This document shows positions 40,791 to 54,700 of a stretch of DNA of 64,000 bases, piece by piece. A program made the position numbers and the translations under genes. Location of the stretch: NCBI RefSeq assembly GCF_947179165.1, contig NW_026605102.1:49626-113625 (forward strand), given 5' to 3'. The number at the start of each line of letters is the position of its first letter. The first letter of the stretch is position 1. This DNA comes from Solanum dulcamara. Lineage: Eukaryota > Streptophyta > Magnoliopsida > Solanales > Solanaceae. A model generated the notes under the pieces. The model was not told the origin of the DNA and made no database searches. It was given only the letters and a program-made list of their open reading frames with translations.

Positions 40791-43700
40791 GTGGCTGTTA
40801 GCCCACGGATTTTTTACGTGCCGGGGGGCCATGTCTAAATTTCTTGGATTCTTCCATTTATAGCGTCCGTCACGACCTGGGGAATGACTCCAGTAGCCCC
40901 GGCGGCGCTATAGAGGGGTTCAAGAGCACTTTATTGGCGGCGCAATAGGAATTAGGTTATTTTGCCACTTTTTCGTGTGAGTTAACTCTTGGATTTTTTA
41001 GGTGCCGGAGGTTCAAGTCAAATATTCTTGGATTCTTCCATAGTAGCGTCCGTAACGACCTAGGGAACGACTCCAGTAGCCCCGGTGGCGCTTTAGAGGG
41101 GTTTATAAGTATTTTATTGGCGACGCAATCGGAATTAGGCGATTTTGCCAGTTTTTCATGTGTGTTAGCCCACTGAATTTTTAGGTGCCGGGGTCTGGGT
41201 CGAATTTTCTTGATTTATTCCATAGTAGCTTCCGTAACAACCTGGGGAACGACTCCAGTAGCCCCGGCGGTGAAATAGAGGGGTTTAGGAGCATTTTATT
41301 GGCGACGCAATAGGAATTAGGCGATTTTGCCACTTTTTTGTGTGAATTAGCCCACGGATATTTTAGGTGCCGCGGGTACGGGTCAAACTTTCATGGATTC
41401 TTCGATTGTAGCGTCCATAACGACCTGGGGAATGACTCCAGTAGCCCCGGCGGCGCTTGAGAGGGGTTTAGGAGCATTTTATTGGAGACGCAATAAAAAT
41501 TAGGCGATTTTGCCAGTTTTTTGTGTGTGTTAGTCCGCGGATTTTTAAGGTGCCGGGGGTCCGGGTCGAATTTTCTTGGATTCTTTCATAGTAGCGTCCG
41601 TAACGACCTCGGGAACGACTTCAGTAGCCCCGGCGGTGTTATAGAGGGATTTAGGAGCATTTTATTGGCGACGCAATAGAAATTAGGCGATTTTGCCAGT
41701 TTTTCGTGTGTGTTAACTCTCGGATTTTTTAGGTGCCGGAGGTTCGAGTCAAATATTCTTGGATTCTTCCAAAGTAGCGTCCGTAACGACCTAGGGAACG
41801 ATTCCGGTAGCCCCGACGGCTCTTTAGAGGGATTCAAGAGCATTTTATTGGCGACGCAATAGGAATTAGGCGATTTTGCAAGTTTTTCGTGTGTGTTAAC
41901 TCTCGGATTTTTTAGGTGCCGGAGGTTCGAGTCAAATATTCTTGGATTCTTCCATAGTAGCGTCCGTAACGACCTAGGGACCGACTCCAGTAGCCCCGGC
42001 GGCGCTTTAGAGGGGTTCAGGAGCATTTTATTGGCGACGCAATAGGAATTAGGCGAGTTTACCAGTTTTTCGTGTGTGTTAGCCCACAGATTTTTTAGGT
42101 ACCTAGGGTGCGGGTCGAATTTTCTTGATTTCTTCCATAGTAGCATCCGTAACGACCTGGAGAACGACTCCAATAGCCCCAACAGTGCTATCGAGGGGTT
42201 TAGGAGCATTTTATTGGCGACGCAATAGGAATTAGGAGATTTTGCCAATATTTCGTGTGTGTTAGCCCACGGATTTTTTAGGTGCCAGGGGTCCGAGGCG
42301 AATTTTGTTGGATTCTTCCATAGTAGCGTCCGTAACGACCTGGGGAACGACTCCAGTAGCCCCGGCGGCGCTTTAGAGGGGTATAGGAGCATTTTATTGG
42401 AGACGCAATAGGAATTAGGCGATTTTGCCAATTTTTTGTGTGTGTTAGCCCACGGATTTTTTCGGTGCCGGGGGTCTGGGTCGAATTTTCTTGGATTCTT
42501 CCATAGTAGCATCCGTAACGACCTGGGGAACAACTCCAGTAGCCCCGGTGGCGCTCTAGAGGGGTTCAGGATCATTTTATTAGCGACGCAATAGGAATTA
42601 GGCAATTTTGCCAGTTTTTTGTTTGTGTTAGCCCACGGAATTTTTAGGTGCTTGGGGTGCGGGTAAAATTTTATTGATTTCTTCCATAGTAGCGTCCATA
42701 ACGACCTGGAGAATGATTCTAGTAGCCCCGACGGTGCTATAGAGGGGTTTAGGAGCATTGTATTGGCGACGCAATAGGAATAAGGAGATTTTGCCGGTTT
42801 TTTGTGTGTTAGCCCATGGACTTTTTAGGTGCCGGGGGTCCGGGTCGAATTTTCTTGGATTCTTTCATTGTAGCGTCCATAATGACCTAGGGAACGACTC
42901 CAGTAGCCACGGCGGCGCTCTATAGGGGTATAGGAGCATTTTATTGGAGACGCAATAGGAATTAAGTGATTTTGCCAGTTTTTCGTGGCTGTTAGCCCAC
43001 GGATTTTTTACGTGCCGGGGTTTCGGGTCAAATTTTCTTGGATTTTTCAATAGTAGCGTCCGTAACGACCTAGGGAATGACTACAGTAGCCCTGGCGGAG
43101 CTTTAGAGGGGCTTAGGAGAATTTTATTGGCGACGCAGTAGGAATTAGGCGATTTTGCCAGTTTTTCGTGTGTGCTAGCCACAGATTTTTTAGGTGCCTG
43201 GGGTGCGGGTCGAATTTTCTTGATTTCTTCCATAGTAGCTTCCATAACGACCTGGAGAACGACTCCAGTAGCCCCGACAGTGCTATAGAGGGGTTTAGGA
43301 GCATTTTATTGGGGACGCAATAGAAATTAGGAGATTTTGCCAGTTTTTCGTGTGTGTTAGCCCACAAATTTTTTAGGAGCCGGGGGTCCGGGTCGAATTT
43401 TCTTGGATTCTTCTATAGTAGCGTCCGTAACGACCTGGGGAACGACTCCAGTAGCCCCGGCGGCGCTATAGAGGGTTTTAAGAGCATTTTATTGGCAACG
43501 CAACAAGAATTAGGCGATTTTGCCAGTTTTTTGTGTGTGCTAACCCACAGATCTTTTAGGTGCCGGGGGTTCGAGTCAAATTTTTTTGGATTCTTCCATT
43601 GTATCATCCGTAACGACCTAGGGAAAGACTCCAGTAGCCCCGGAGGTGCTATAGAGGGGTTTATGAGCATTTTATTGGCGACGTAATCGGAATTAGGCGA

Positions 43701-45750
43701 TTTTGCCAATTTTTTGTGTGTGTTAGCCCACTGAATTTTTAGGTGCCGGGGGTCCAGGTCGAATTTTCTTGGATTCTTCTATAGTAGGGTCCGTAACGAC
43801 CTGGGGACCGACTCCAGTAGCCACAGCGGCGCTATAGAGGGGTTCAGGATCATTCTATTAGCGACGCAATTGGAATTAGGCAATTTTGCCAGTTTTTCGT
43901 GTGTGTTAGCCCACGGATTTTTTAGGTGCCTGGGGTGCGGGTCAAATTTTCTTGATTTCTTCCATAGTAGCATCTATAATGACCTGGAGAACGACTCCAG
44001 TAGCCCCGACGGTGCTATAGAGGGGTTTAGAAGTATTTTATTGGCGACGCAATAGGAATTAGGAGATTTTGTCAATTTTTTGTGTGTGTTAGCCCACGGA
44101 TTTTTTAGGTGCCGGGGGCCAGGGTCGAATTTTGTTGGTTTCTTCCATAGTAGCGTCCGTAATGACCTAGGGAACGACTCCAGTAGCCCCGGCGGCGCTC
44201 TAGAGGGCTATAGGAGCATTTTATTGGAGACGCAATAGGAATTAGGTGATTTTGCCAGTTTTTCGTGGTTGTTAGCCCACAGATTTTTTACGTGCCGGTG
44301 GGCCATGTCTAAATTTCTTGGATTCTTCCATTTATAGCATCCGTAATGACCTGGGGAACGACTCCAGCAGCCCCGGCGGCGCTATAGAGGGGTTCAAGAG
44401 CTTTTTATTGGCAGCGCAATAGGAATTAGGCGATTTTGCCACTATTTCGTGTGAGTTAGCCCACGGATATTTTAGGTGCCGCGGATCCGGGTCAAACTTT
44501 CTTGGATTCTTTGATCGTAGCATCCGTAACGACATGGGGAATGACTCCAGTAGCCCAGGCGGTGCTTTAGAGGGGTTTAGGAGCATTTTATTGGAGACGC
44601 AATAAAAATTAGGCAATTTTGCTAGTTTTTCGTTTGTGTTAGTCCACGGATTTTTTAGGTGCCGGGGGTCCGGGTCGAATTTTCTTGGATTCTTTCATAA
44701 TAGCGTCCGTAACGACCTGGGGAACGACTCCAGTAGCCCCGGTGGCTCTTTAGAGGGGTTTAGAGGCATTTTATTAGCGACGCAATAGGAATTAGGCGAT
44801 TTTTCCAGTTTTTCGTGTGTATTAGCCCATAGATATTTTAGGTGCCAGGGGTCCGGGTTAAATTTTCTGGGATTCTTCCATAGTAGCGTCCGTAACGACC
44901 TGGGGACCGACTCCAGTAGCCCCGGCGGCGCTTTAGAGGGGTTTAGGATCATTTTATTAGCGATGCAATAGGAATTAGGAAATTTTGCCAGTTTTTCGTG
45001 TGTGTTAGCCCACAGATTTTTTAGGTGTCGGGGGTCCAGGTCGAATTTTCTTGGATTCTTCCAGAGTAGCGTCCGTAACGACCTGGGGAACGACTCCAGT
45101 GGCCTCGGCGGCGCTATAGAGGGGTTTAGGAGCATTTTATTTGCTATGCAATACAAATTAAGCGATTTTGCCAGTTTTTCGTGTGCGTTAACCCACGGAT
45201 TTTTTAGGTGCCGGGGGTCCAGGTCGAATTATCTTGTACTCTTCCATAGTAGCGTCCGTAACGACCTGGGAAATGACTTCAGTAGCCCCGACGGTGCTAT
45301 AGAGGGTTTAGGAGCATTTTATTGGCGACGCAATAGGAATTAGGCTATTTTTCCAGTTTTTTGTGTGTGTTATCCCACGGATTTTTTACGTGCCGGGGGG
45401 CCGTGTCTAAATTTCTTGGATTCTTCCATTTGTAGCATCCGTAACGACCTAGGGAACGACTCCAGTAGCCCCGGCGGTGCTATAGAGGGGTTCAAGGGCA
45501 TTTTATTGGCGGCGCAATAGGAATTAGGCGATTTTGCCACTTTTTCGTCTAAGTTAGCCCACAGATATTTTAGGTGCCGGGGGTCTGGGTCAAAATTTCT
45601 TAGATTCTTCGATCGTAGCGTCCGTAACGACCTGGGGAATGACTCCAGTAGCCCCGGCGGCGCTTTAGAGGGGTTTAGGAGCATTTTATTAGCGATGCAA
45701 TAGGAATTAGGCAATTTTGCCAGATTTTCGTGTGTGTTATCCCACAGATT
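40791..45750. repeat. Mixed satellite monomers with little higher-order order
   Basis: About 27 monomers related to types on both sides. The minus strand is open over 390 codons at 41586-42758, because six monomers in a row are exactly 183 bp. Variants such as the CCATTTATAGC form near 40855 and 44333 recur at long spacing. No gene is seen. Confidence 0.75.
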
Positions 45751-48700
45751 TTTTAGGTGATGGGGCCTGGGTCGAATTTTCTTGGATCCTTCCAGAGTAG
45801 CATCCGTAACCACCCGGGGAATGACTCCAGTGGCCCCGGCGGCGCTATAGAGGGGTTTAGGATCATTTTATTTGCGATGCAATACAAATTAGGCGATTTT
45901 GCTAGTTTTTCGTGTGTGTTAACCCACAGATTTTTTAGGTGCCGGGGGTTCGGGTCTAATTTTCTTAGATTCTTCAATAGTAGCGTCCATAATGACCTAG
46001 AGAACGACTCGAGTAGCTCCGGCGGTGCTCTAGAGGGGTTCAGGAGCATTTTATTGGCGACGCAATAGGAATTAGGCGATTTTGCAAGTTTTTCGTGTGT
46101 GTTAGCCCACGGATTTTTTAGGTGCCTGGGGTGCGGGTCGAACTTTCTTGATTTCTTCCATAGTGGCATCCATAACGACCTGGGGAACGACTCCAGTAGC
46201 CTCGGCAACGCTATAGAGGGGTTTAGGAGCATTTTATTGGCGGCGCAATTGGAATTAGGCAATTTTGCCACTTTTTCGTGTGTGTTAGCCCACAGATATT
46301 TTAGGTTCCGGGGGTCCGGGTTGAATTTTCTTGGACTCTTCCATTGTAGTGTCCGTAAAGACCTGGGGAACGACTCCTGTAGCCCCAACGATTCTTTAGA
46401 GGGGTTTAGGATCATTTTATTAGAGACGCAATAGGAATTAGGCAATTTTGCCAGTTTTCCGTGTGTGTTAGCCCATAGATTTTTTACGTGCCAGGGGTAC
46501 GTGTCGAATTTTCTTATATTTTTCAATAGTAGCGTCCGTAACGACCTGGAGAACGACTCCAGTAGCCCTGGCGGTGCTATAGAGGGGTTTAGAGGCATTT
46601 TATTAGCGACGCAATAGGAATTAGGCGATTTTTCTAGTTTTTCGTGTGTGTTAGCCCACGGATATTTTAGGAGCCGGGGGTCCGGGTCGAAATTCTTGAT
46701 TTCTCCCATAGTAGCGTCTGTAACGACCTGGGGAACGACTCTAGTAGCCCCGGCAGTGCTATAAAGGGGTTTAGGAGCATTGTATTGACGACGCAATAGG
46801 AATAAGGCGATTTTGCCAGTTTTTCGTGTGTGTTAGCCCATATATTTTTCAGGTGTCGGGGATCCGGGTCGAAATTTCTTAGATTCTTCCATAGTAGCGT
46901 CCGTAACGACCTGGGGAACGACTCCAGTGCCCTCGTCGGTGCTATAGAGGGGTTTAGGAGCATTTTATTTGCGATGCAATACAAATTAAGCGATTTTGCC
47001 AGTTTTTCGTGTGCGTTAACCCACGGATTTTTTAGGTGCCGGGGGTTCGGGTCGAATTATCTTGGACTCTTCTATTGTAGCGTCCGTAACGACCTGGGAA
47101 ACGACTTCAGTAGCCCCGACAGTGCTATAGAGGGGTTTAGGAGCATTTTATTGGCGACGCAATAGGAATTAGGCGATTTTTCCAATTTTTTGTGTGTGTT
47201 AGCCCACGGATTTTTTATGTGCCGGGGGGCCGTGTCTAAATTTCCTGGATTCTTCCATTTGTAGCATCCGTAACGACTTGGGGAACGACTCCAGTAGCCC
47301 CGGCGGTGCTATAGAGGGGTTCAAGAGCATTTTATTGGCGGCGCAATAGGAATTAGGCGATTTTGCCACTTTTTCGTCTAAGTTAGCCCACAGATATTTT
47401 AGGTGCCGGGGGTCTGGGTCAAAATTTCTTGGATTCTTCCATATTAGCATCCGTAAAGACCTGCGGACCGACTCCAGTAGCCCCGGCGGCGCTTTAGAGG
47501 GGTTTAGGAGCATTTTATTAGCGATTCAATAGGAATTAGGCAATTTTGCCAGATTTTCGTGTGAGTTATCCCACGGATTTTTTAGGTGATGGGGCCTGGG
47601 TTGAATTTTCTTGGATCCTTCCAGAGTAGCATCCGTAACCACCCAAGTAATGACTCTAGTAGCCCCGGCGGTGCAATAGAGGGGTTTAGGAGCATTTTAT
47701 TGGCGATGCAATAGGAATTAGGCAATTTTGCCAGTTTTCCGTGTGTGTTAGCCCATAGATTTTTTACGTGCCAGGGGTACGTGTCGAATTTTCTTATATT
47801 TTTCAATAGTAGCGTCCGTAACGACCTGCAGAACGACTCCAGTAGCCCCGGCGGTGCTATAGAGGGGTTTAGAGGCATTTTATTAGCGACGCAATAGGAA
47901 TTAGGCGATTTTTTCCAGTTTTTCGTGTGTGTTAGCCCACGGATATTTTAGGAGCCGGGGGTCCGTGTCGAATTTTCTTATATTTTTCAATAGTAGCGTC
48001 CGTAACGACCTGGAGAACAACTCCAGTAGCCCCGGCGGTGCTATAGAGGGGTTTAGAGGCATTTTATTAGCGACGCAATAGGAATTAGGCGATTTTTCCA
48101 GTTTTTCATGTGTGTTAGCCCACGGATATTTTAGGAGCCGGGGGTCCGGGTCGAAATTTCTTGATTTCTCCCATAGTAGCGTCTGTAACGACCTGGGGAA
48201 CGACTCTAGTAGCCCCGGCAGTGCTATAAAGGGGTTTAGGAGCATTGTATTGACGACGCAATAGGAATAAGGCGATTTTGCCAGTTTTTCGTGTGTGTTA
48301 GCCCATATATTTTTCAGGTGTCGGGGATCCGGGTCGAAATTTCTTGGATTCTTCCATAGTAGCGTCCGTAACGACCTGGGGAACGACTCCAGTGCCCTCG
48401 TCGGTGCTATATAGGGGTTTAGGAGCATTTTATTTGCGATGCAATACAAATTAAGCGATTTTGCCAATTTTTCGTGTGCGTTAACCCACGGATTTTTTAG
48501 GTGCCGGGGGGTTCGGGTCGAATTATCTTGGACTCTTCTATTGTAGCGTCCGTAACGACCTGGGAAACGACTTCAGTAGCCCCGACAGTGCTATAGAGGG
48601 GTTTAGGAGCATTTTATTGGCGACGCAATAGGAATTAGGCGATTTTTCCAATTTTTTGTGTGTGTTAGCCCACAGATTTTTTATGTGCCGGGGGGCCGTG

Positions 48701-51700
48701 TCTAAATTTCCTGGATTCTTCCATTTGTAGCATCCGTAACGACTTGGGGAACGACTCCAGTAGCCCCGGCGGTGCTATAGAGGGGTTCAAGAGCATTTTA
48801 TTGGCGGCGCAATAGGAATTAGGCGATTTTGCCACTTTTTCGTCTAAGTTAGCCCACAGATATTTTAGGTGCCGGGGGTCTGGGTCAAAATTTCTTGGAT
48901 TCTTCCATATTAGCATCCGTAAAGACCTGCGGACCGACTCCAGTAGCCCCGGCGGCGCTTTAGAGGGGTTTAGGAGCATTTTATTAGCGATGCAATAGGA
49001 ATTAGGCAATTTTGCCAGATTTTCGTGTGTGTTATCCCACAGATTTTTTAGGTGATGGGGCCTGGGTTGAATTTTCTTGGATCCTTCCAGAGTAGCATCC
49101 GTAACCACCCGAGGAATGACTCCAGTGGCCCCGTCGGCGCTATAGAGGGGTTTAGGATCATTTTATTTGCGATGCAATACAAATTAGGCAATTTTGCTAG
49201 TTTTTCGTGTGTGTTAACCCACAGATTTTTTAGGTGCCGGGGGTTCGGGTCTAATTTTCTTAGATTCTTCAATAGTAGCGTCCATAATGACCTAGGGAAC
49301 GACTCGAGTAGCTCCGACGGTGCTCTGGAGGGGTTCAGGAGCATTTTATTGGCGACGCAATAGAAAATAGGCAATTTTGCAAGTTTTTCGTGTGTGTTAG
49401 CCCATGGATTTTTTAGGTGCCTGGGGTGCGGGTCGAATTTTCTTGATTTCTTCCATAGTGGCGTCCATAATGACCTGGGGAACGACTACAGTAGCCTCGG
49501 CAACGCTATAGAGGTGTTTAGGAGCATTTTATTGGCGGCGCAATAGGAATTAGGCAATTTTGCCACTTTTTCGTGTGTGTTAGCCCACAGATATTTTAGG
49601 TTCCGGGGGTCCGGGTCGAATTTTCTTGGATTCTTCCATTGTAGTGTCCGTAAAGACCTGGGGAACGACTCCTGTAGCCCCAACGGTGCTTTAGAGGGGT
49701 TTAGGATCATTTTATTAGAGACACAATAGGAATTAGGCAATTTTGCCAGTTTTCCGTGTGTGTTAGCCCATAGATTTTTTACGTGCCAGGGGTACGTGTC
49801 GAATTTTCTTATATTTTTCAATAGTAGCGTCCGTAACGACCTGGAGAACGACTCCAGTGGCCCCGGCGGTGCTATAGAGGGGTTTAGAGGCATTTTATTA
49901 GCGACGCAATAGGAATTAGGGGATTTTTCCAGTTTTTCGTGTGTGTTAGCCCACAGATATTTTAGGAGCCGGGGGTCCGGGTCGAAATTTCTTGATTTCT
50001 CCCATATTAGCGTCCGTAACGACCTGGGGAACGACTCTAGTAGCCCCGACAGTGCTATAGAGGGGTTTAGGAGCATTGTATTGACGACGCAATAGGAATA
50101 AGGCGATTTTGCCAGTTTTTCGTGTGTGTTAGCCCATATATTTTTTAGGTGCCAGGGATCCGGGTCGAAATTTCTTGGATTCTTCCATAGTAGCGTCCGT
50201 AACGACCTAGGGAATGACTCCAGTAGCCCCGGCGGTGCTTTAGAGGGGTTCAGGAGCATTTTATTTGCGATGCAATACAAATTAAGCGATTTTGCCAGTT
50301 TTTCGTGTGCGTTAACCCACGGATTTTTTAGGTGCCGAGGGTTCGGGTCGAATTATCTTGGACTCTTCTATTGTAGCTTCCGTAACGACCTGGAGAACGA
50401 CTCCAATAGCCTCGACAGTGCTATAGAGGGGTTTAGGAGCATTTTATTGGCGACGCAATAGAAATTAGGAGATTTTGCCAGTTTTTCGTGTGTGTTAGCC
50501 CACGGATTTTTTAGGTGCCGGGGTCCGGGTCAAATTTTCTTAGATTCTTCCATAGTAGCGTCCGTAACGACCTGGGGAACGACTCCAGTAGCCTCGGCGG
50601 CACTTTAGAGAGGTATAGGAGCATTTTATTGGAGACGCAATAAGAATTAGGCGATTTTGCTAGTTTTTCGTGTGTGTTAACCCACGGATTTTTTAGGTGC
50701 CGGGGGTTCGGGTCGAATTTTCTTGGATTCTTCCATAGTATCATCCGTAACGACCTAGGGAAAGACTCCAGTAGCCCCGGAGGTGCTATAGAGGAGTTTA
50801 TGAGCATTTTATTGGCGACGCAATCGGAATTAGGCGATTTTGCCAGTTTTTCGTGTGTGTTAGCCCACTGAATTTTTAGGTGCCGGGGGTCTGGGTCCAA
50901 ATTTCGTGATTTCTTCCATAGTAGCTTCCGTAACGACTCCAGTAGCCCCGGCGGTGCTCTAGAGGGGTTCAGGAGCATTTTATTGGCGACGCAATAGGAA
51001 TTAGGCGATTTTGCAAGTTTTTCGTGTGTGTTAGCCCACGGATTTTTTAGGTGCCTGGGGTGCGGGTCGAACTTTCTTGATTTCTTCCATAGTGGCATCC
51101 ATAACGACCTGGGGAACGACTCCAGTAGCCTCGGCAATGCTATAGAGGGGTTTAGGAGCATTTTATTGGCGGCGCAATAGGAATTAGGCAATTTTGCCAC
51201 TTTTTCGTGTGTGTTAGCCCACAGATATTTTAGGTTCCGGGGGTCCGGGTTGAATTTTCTTGGACTCTTCCATTGTAGTGTCCGTAAAGACCTGGGGAAC
51301 GACTCCTGTAGCCCCAACGATTCTTTAGAGGGGTTTAGGATCATTTTATTAGAGACGCAATAGGAATTAGGCAATTTTGCTAGTTTTCCGTGTGTGTTAG
51401 CCCATAGATTTTTTACGTGCCAGGGGTACGTGTTGAATTTTCTTATATTTTTCAATAGTAGCGTCCGTAACGACCTGGAGAACGACTCCAGTAGCCCCGG
51501 CGGTGCTATAGAGGGGTTTAGAGGCATTTTATTAGCGACGCAATAGGAATTAGGCGATTTTTCTAGTTTTTCGTGTGTGTTAGCCCACGGATATTTTAGG
51601 AGACGGGGGTCCGGGTCGAAATTTCTTGATTTCTCCCATAGTAGCGTCTGTAACGACCTGGGGAACGACACTAGTAGCCCCGGCAGTGCTATAAAGGGGT

Positions 51701-54700
51701 TTAGGAGCATTGTATTGACGACGCAATAGGAATAAGGCGATTTTGCCAGTTTTTCGTGTGTGTTAGCCCATATATTTTTCAGGTGTCGGGGATCCGGGTC
51801 GAAATTTCTTGGATTCTTCCATAGTAGCGTCCGTAACGACCCGGGGAATGACTCCAGTGCCCTCGTCGGTGCTATAGAGGGGTTTAGGAGCATTTTATTT
51901 GCGATGCAATACAAATTAAACGATTTTGCCAGTTTTTCGTTTGCGTTAACCCACGGATTTTTTAGGTGTCGGGGGTTCGGGTCGAATTATCTTGGAATCT
52001 TCTATTGTAGCGTCCGTAACGACCTGGGAAACGACTTCAGTAGCCCCGACAGTGCTATAGAGGGGTTTAGGAGCATTTTATTGGCGACGCAATAGGAATT
52101 AGGCGATTTTTCCAATTTTTTGTGTGTGTTAGCCCACGGATTTTTTATGTGCCGGGGGGGGCGTGTCTAAATTTCCTGGATTCTTCCATTTGTAGCATCC
52201 GTAACGACTTGGGGAACGACTCCAGTAGCCCCAGCGGTGCTATAGAGGGGTTCAAGAGCATTTTATTGGCGGCGCAATAGGAATTAGGCGATTTTGCCAC
52301 TTTTTCGTCTAAGTTAGCCCACAGATATTTTAGGTGCCGGGGGTCTGGGTCAAAATTTCTTGGATTCTTCCATATTAGCATCCGTAAAGACCTGCGGACC
52401 GACTCCAGTAGCCCCGGCGGCGCTTTAGAGGGGTTTAGGAGCATTTTATTAGCGATGCAATAGGAATTAGGCAATTTTGCTAGATTTTCGTGTGTGTTAT
52501 CCCACGGATTTTTTAGGTGATGGGGCCTGGGTTGAATTTTCTTGGATCCTTCCAGAGTAGCATCCGTAACCACCCGAGGAATGACTCCAGTGGCCCCGTC
52601 GGCGCTATAGAGGGGTTTAGGATCATTTTATTTGCGATGCAATACAAATTAGGCAATTTTGCTAGTTTTTCGTGTGTGTTAACCCACAGATTTTTAAGGT
52701 GCCGGGGGTTCGGGTCTAATTTTCTTAGATTCTTCAATAGTAGCGTCCATAATGACCTAGGGAACGACTCGAGTAGCTCCGACGGTGCTCTGGAGGGGTT
52801 CAGGAGCATTTTATTGGCGACGCAATAGGAAATAGGCGATTTTGCAAGTTTTTCGTGTGTGTTAGCCCATGGATTTTTTAGGTGCCTGGGGTGCGGGTCG
52901 AATTTTCTTGATTTCTTCCATAGTGGCGTCCATAATGACCTGGGGAACGACTACAGTAGCCTCGGCAACGCTATAGAGGTGTTTAGGAGCATTTTATTGG
53001 CGGCGCAATAGGAATTAGGCAATTTTGCCACTTTTTCGTGTGTGTTAGCCCACAGATATTTTAGGTTCCGGGGGTCCGGGTCGAATTTTCTTGGATTCTT
53101 CCATTGTAGTGTCCGTAAAGACCTGGGGAACGACTCCTGTAGCCCCAACGGTGCTTTAGAGGGGTTTAGGATCATTTTATTAGAGACACAATAGGAATTA
53201 GGCAATTTTGCCAGTTTTCCGTGTGTGTTAGCCCATAGATTTTTTACGTGCCAGGGGTACGTGTCGAATTTTCTTATATTTTTCAATAGTAGCGTCCGTA
53301 ACGACCTGGAGAACGACTCCAGTAGCCCCGGCGGTGCTATAGAGGGGTTTAGAGGCATTTTATTAGCGACGCAATAGGAATTAGGCGATTTTTCCAGTTT
53401 TTCGTGTGTGTTAGCCCACGGATATTTTAGGAGCCGGGGGTCCGGGTCGAAATTTCTTGATTTCTCCCATAGTAGCGTCTGTAACGACCTGGGGAACGAC
53501 TCTAGTAGCCCCGGCAGTGCTATAAAGGGGTTTAGGAGCATTGTATTGACGACGCAATAGGAATAAGGCGATTTTGCCAGTTTTTCGTGTGTGTTAGCCC
53601 ATATATTTTTCAGGTGTCGGGGATCCGGGTCGAAATTTCTTGGATTCTTCCATAGTAGCGTCCGTAATGACCTGGGGAACGACTCCAGTGCCCTCGTCGG
53701 TGCTATAGAGGGGTTTAGGAGCATTTTATTTGCGATGCAATACAAATTAAGCGATTTTGCCAGTGTTTCGTGTGCGTTAACCCACGGATTTTTTAGGTGC
53801 CGGGGGTTCGGGTCGAATTATCTTGGACTCTTCTATTGTAGCGTCCGTAACGACCTGGGAAACGACTTCAGTAGCCCCGACAGTGCTATAGAGGGGTTTA
53901 GGAGCATTTTATTGGCGACGCAATAGGAATTAGGTGATTTTTCAAGTTTTTTGTGTGTGTTAGCCCACGGATTTTTTACGTGCCGGGGGGCCGTGTCTAA
54001 ATTTCCTGGATTCTTCCATTTGTAGCATCCGTAACGACTTGGGGAACGACTCCAGTAGCCCCGGCGGTGCTATAGAGGGGTTCAAGAGCATTTTATTGGC
54101 GGCGCAATAGGAATTAGGCGATTTTGCCACTTTTTCGTCTAAGTTAGCCCACAGATATTTTAGGTGCCGGGGGTCTGGGTCAAAATTTCTTGGATTCTTC
54201 CATATTAGCATCCGTAAAGACCTGTGGACCGACTCCAGTAGCCCCGGCGGCGCTTTAGAGGGGTTTAGGAGCATTTTATTAGCGATGCAATAGGAATTAG
54301 GCAATTTTGCCAGATTTTCGTGTGTGTTATCCCACGGATTTTTTAGGTGATGGGGCCTGGGTTGAATTTTCTTGGATCATTCCAGAGTAGCATCCGTAAC
54401 CACCCGAGGAATGACTCCAGTGGCCCCGTCGGCGCTATAGAGGGGTTTAGGATCATTTTATTTGCGATGCAATACAAATTAGGCAATTTTGCTAGTTTTT
54501 CGTGTGTGTTAACCCACAGATTTTTTAGGTGCCGGGGGTTCGGGTCTAATTTTCTTAGATTCTTCAATAGTAGCGTCCATAATGACCTAGGGAACGACTC
54601 GAGTAGCTCCGACGGTGCTCTGGAGGGGTTCAGGAGCATTTTATTGGCGACGCAATAGGAATTAGGCGATTTTGCAAGTTTTTCGTGTGTGTTAGCCCAT

